A stretch of 33,523 nucleotides of DNA from an uncultured Flavobacteriales bacterium. GTDB taxonomy: Bacteria; Bacteroidota; Bacteroidia; Flavobacteriales_D; Sanyastnellaceae. The notes under the pieces were generated by a model that saw nothing but the letters and a program-made list of their open reading frames with translations, made no database searches and was not told the origin of the DNA. The stretch spans positions 1-33,523 of the forward strand of contig CALKGK010000051.1 in assembly GCA_938085105.1 (NCBI GenBank), written 5' to 3'. How positions within the stretch are numbered: position 1 is the first letter of the stretch; the number at the start of each line of letters is the position of its first letter. Below are positions 33,315 to 33,523 of the stretch, piece after piece. The position numbers and the translations under genes were made by a program.

Positions 33315-33523
33315 ATGAGTATTAAAGAAGAATTAATAAAGCAGAAAGAGCGTATACTCAATGGAGGGAAAGTAGACGTCAACTTATTTAAAGTTAAATC
33401 TCTATTTAATAAATACTACTTAAAAGAAGAAGAGGCTGACAAAAATTACCAGATATTGATTGAAAGCTGGAATGACAATCATGGGAACTATGGGGCCCAT
33501 GATTCTTTGTCAAAAAGGGAACG
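33315..33523 (+). CDS. Partial AT-rich hypothetical gene, possible cassette gene (runs off right edge)
   Basis: An open frame from the ATG at 33315 to the window end with no stop (69 residues visible). It reads MSIKEELIKQKERILNGGKV then DVNLFKVKSLFNKYYLKEEE, ADKNYQILIESWNDNHGNYG and AHDSLSKRER. It is hydrophilic with no signal peptide, so cytoplasmic. Codons are strongly A/T-ending (TTA, ATA, AAA, AAT), unlike the other genes of the window, which suggests recent acquisition. I do not recognise the family. It starts 13 nt after the right core box of the attC-like element, the expected position for an integron cassette ORF. Confidence 0.7.
   Translation, partial: MSIKEELIKQKERILNGGKVDVNLFKVKSLFNKYYLKEEEADKNYQILIESWNDNHGNYGAHDSLSKRE

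Overview
The window looks like chromosomal DNA of a marine or freshwater Bacteroidota, most likely order Flavobacteriales (a Crocinitomicaceae/Cryomorphaceae-like lineage; the family is inference). Evidence: two secreted proteins carry type IX secretion (T9SS) sorting domains, one type A and one type B; GldM is present; there are bacillithiol-type (YtxJ), DUF1573 and DUF3108 proteins; start codons lack clear Shine-Dalgarno sequences; and several genes have TAnnTTTG -7 elements typical of the phylum. Most of the window is ordinary housekeeping or envelope sequence.

Layout. 1-4804 (+): the 3' end of a probable membrane protein, ytxJ, a secreted protein, a pRiA4b ORF-3-like protein, miaA and a MutS2-like ATPase without an Smr domain. 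4819-13765 (-): a 2357-residue PKD/Ig-like adhesin-type protein with a type B sorting domain, and a Lys-C-like serine protease with a type A sorting domain, separated by a strong terminator. 13940-19925 (+): pbpC, an S41 C-terminal processing protease, a DUF1573 lipoprotein, a DUF3108 protein and a small outer-membrane-type protein. 19978-22379 (-): cydAB, with a palindrome at its promoter. 22567-28182: pterin dehydratase, an aminotransferase/sugar-phosphate transferase pair, a SirB1-like protein, a nucleoside phosphorylase, an RDD protein and a rhomboid protease. 28234-31062 (-): dnaN and an isolated gldM. 31293-32542 (+): two small exported proteins, each followed by a strong terminator.

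The last kilobase differs. After 32600 there is no intact gene; a short minus-strand frame looks like the broken tail of a gene. At 33220-33304 there is an attC-like element (imperfect 10-bp arms, flanking core-like boxes) immediately followed by an AT-rich ORF that runs off the right edge. This is the layout of an integron gene cassette and is the most interesting candidate mobile feature. No integrase is visible.

Functional themes: cell-envelope building (PbpC, S41 protease, PglC-like transferase), T9SS export (GldM with two cargo proteins), microaerobic respiration (cytochrome bd), and tRNA/DNA upkeep (MiaA, MutS2, DnaN). A second notable point is an intrinsic terminator encoded inside the signal-peptide codons of the DUF3108 gene, which could couple translation of DUF1573 and DUF3108 to transcription. 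All family assignments come from reading motifs by eye; no database search was run.
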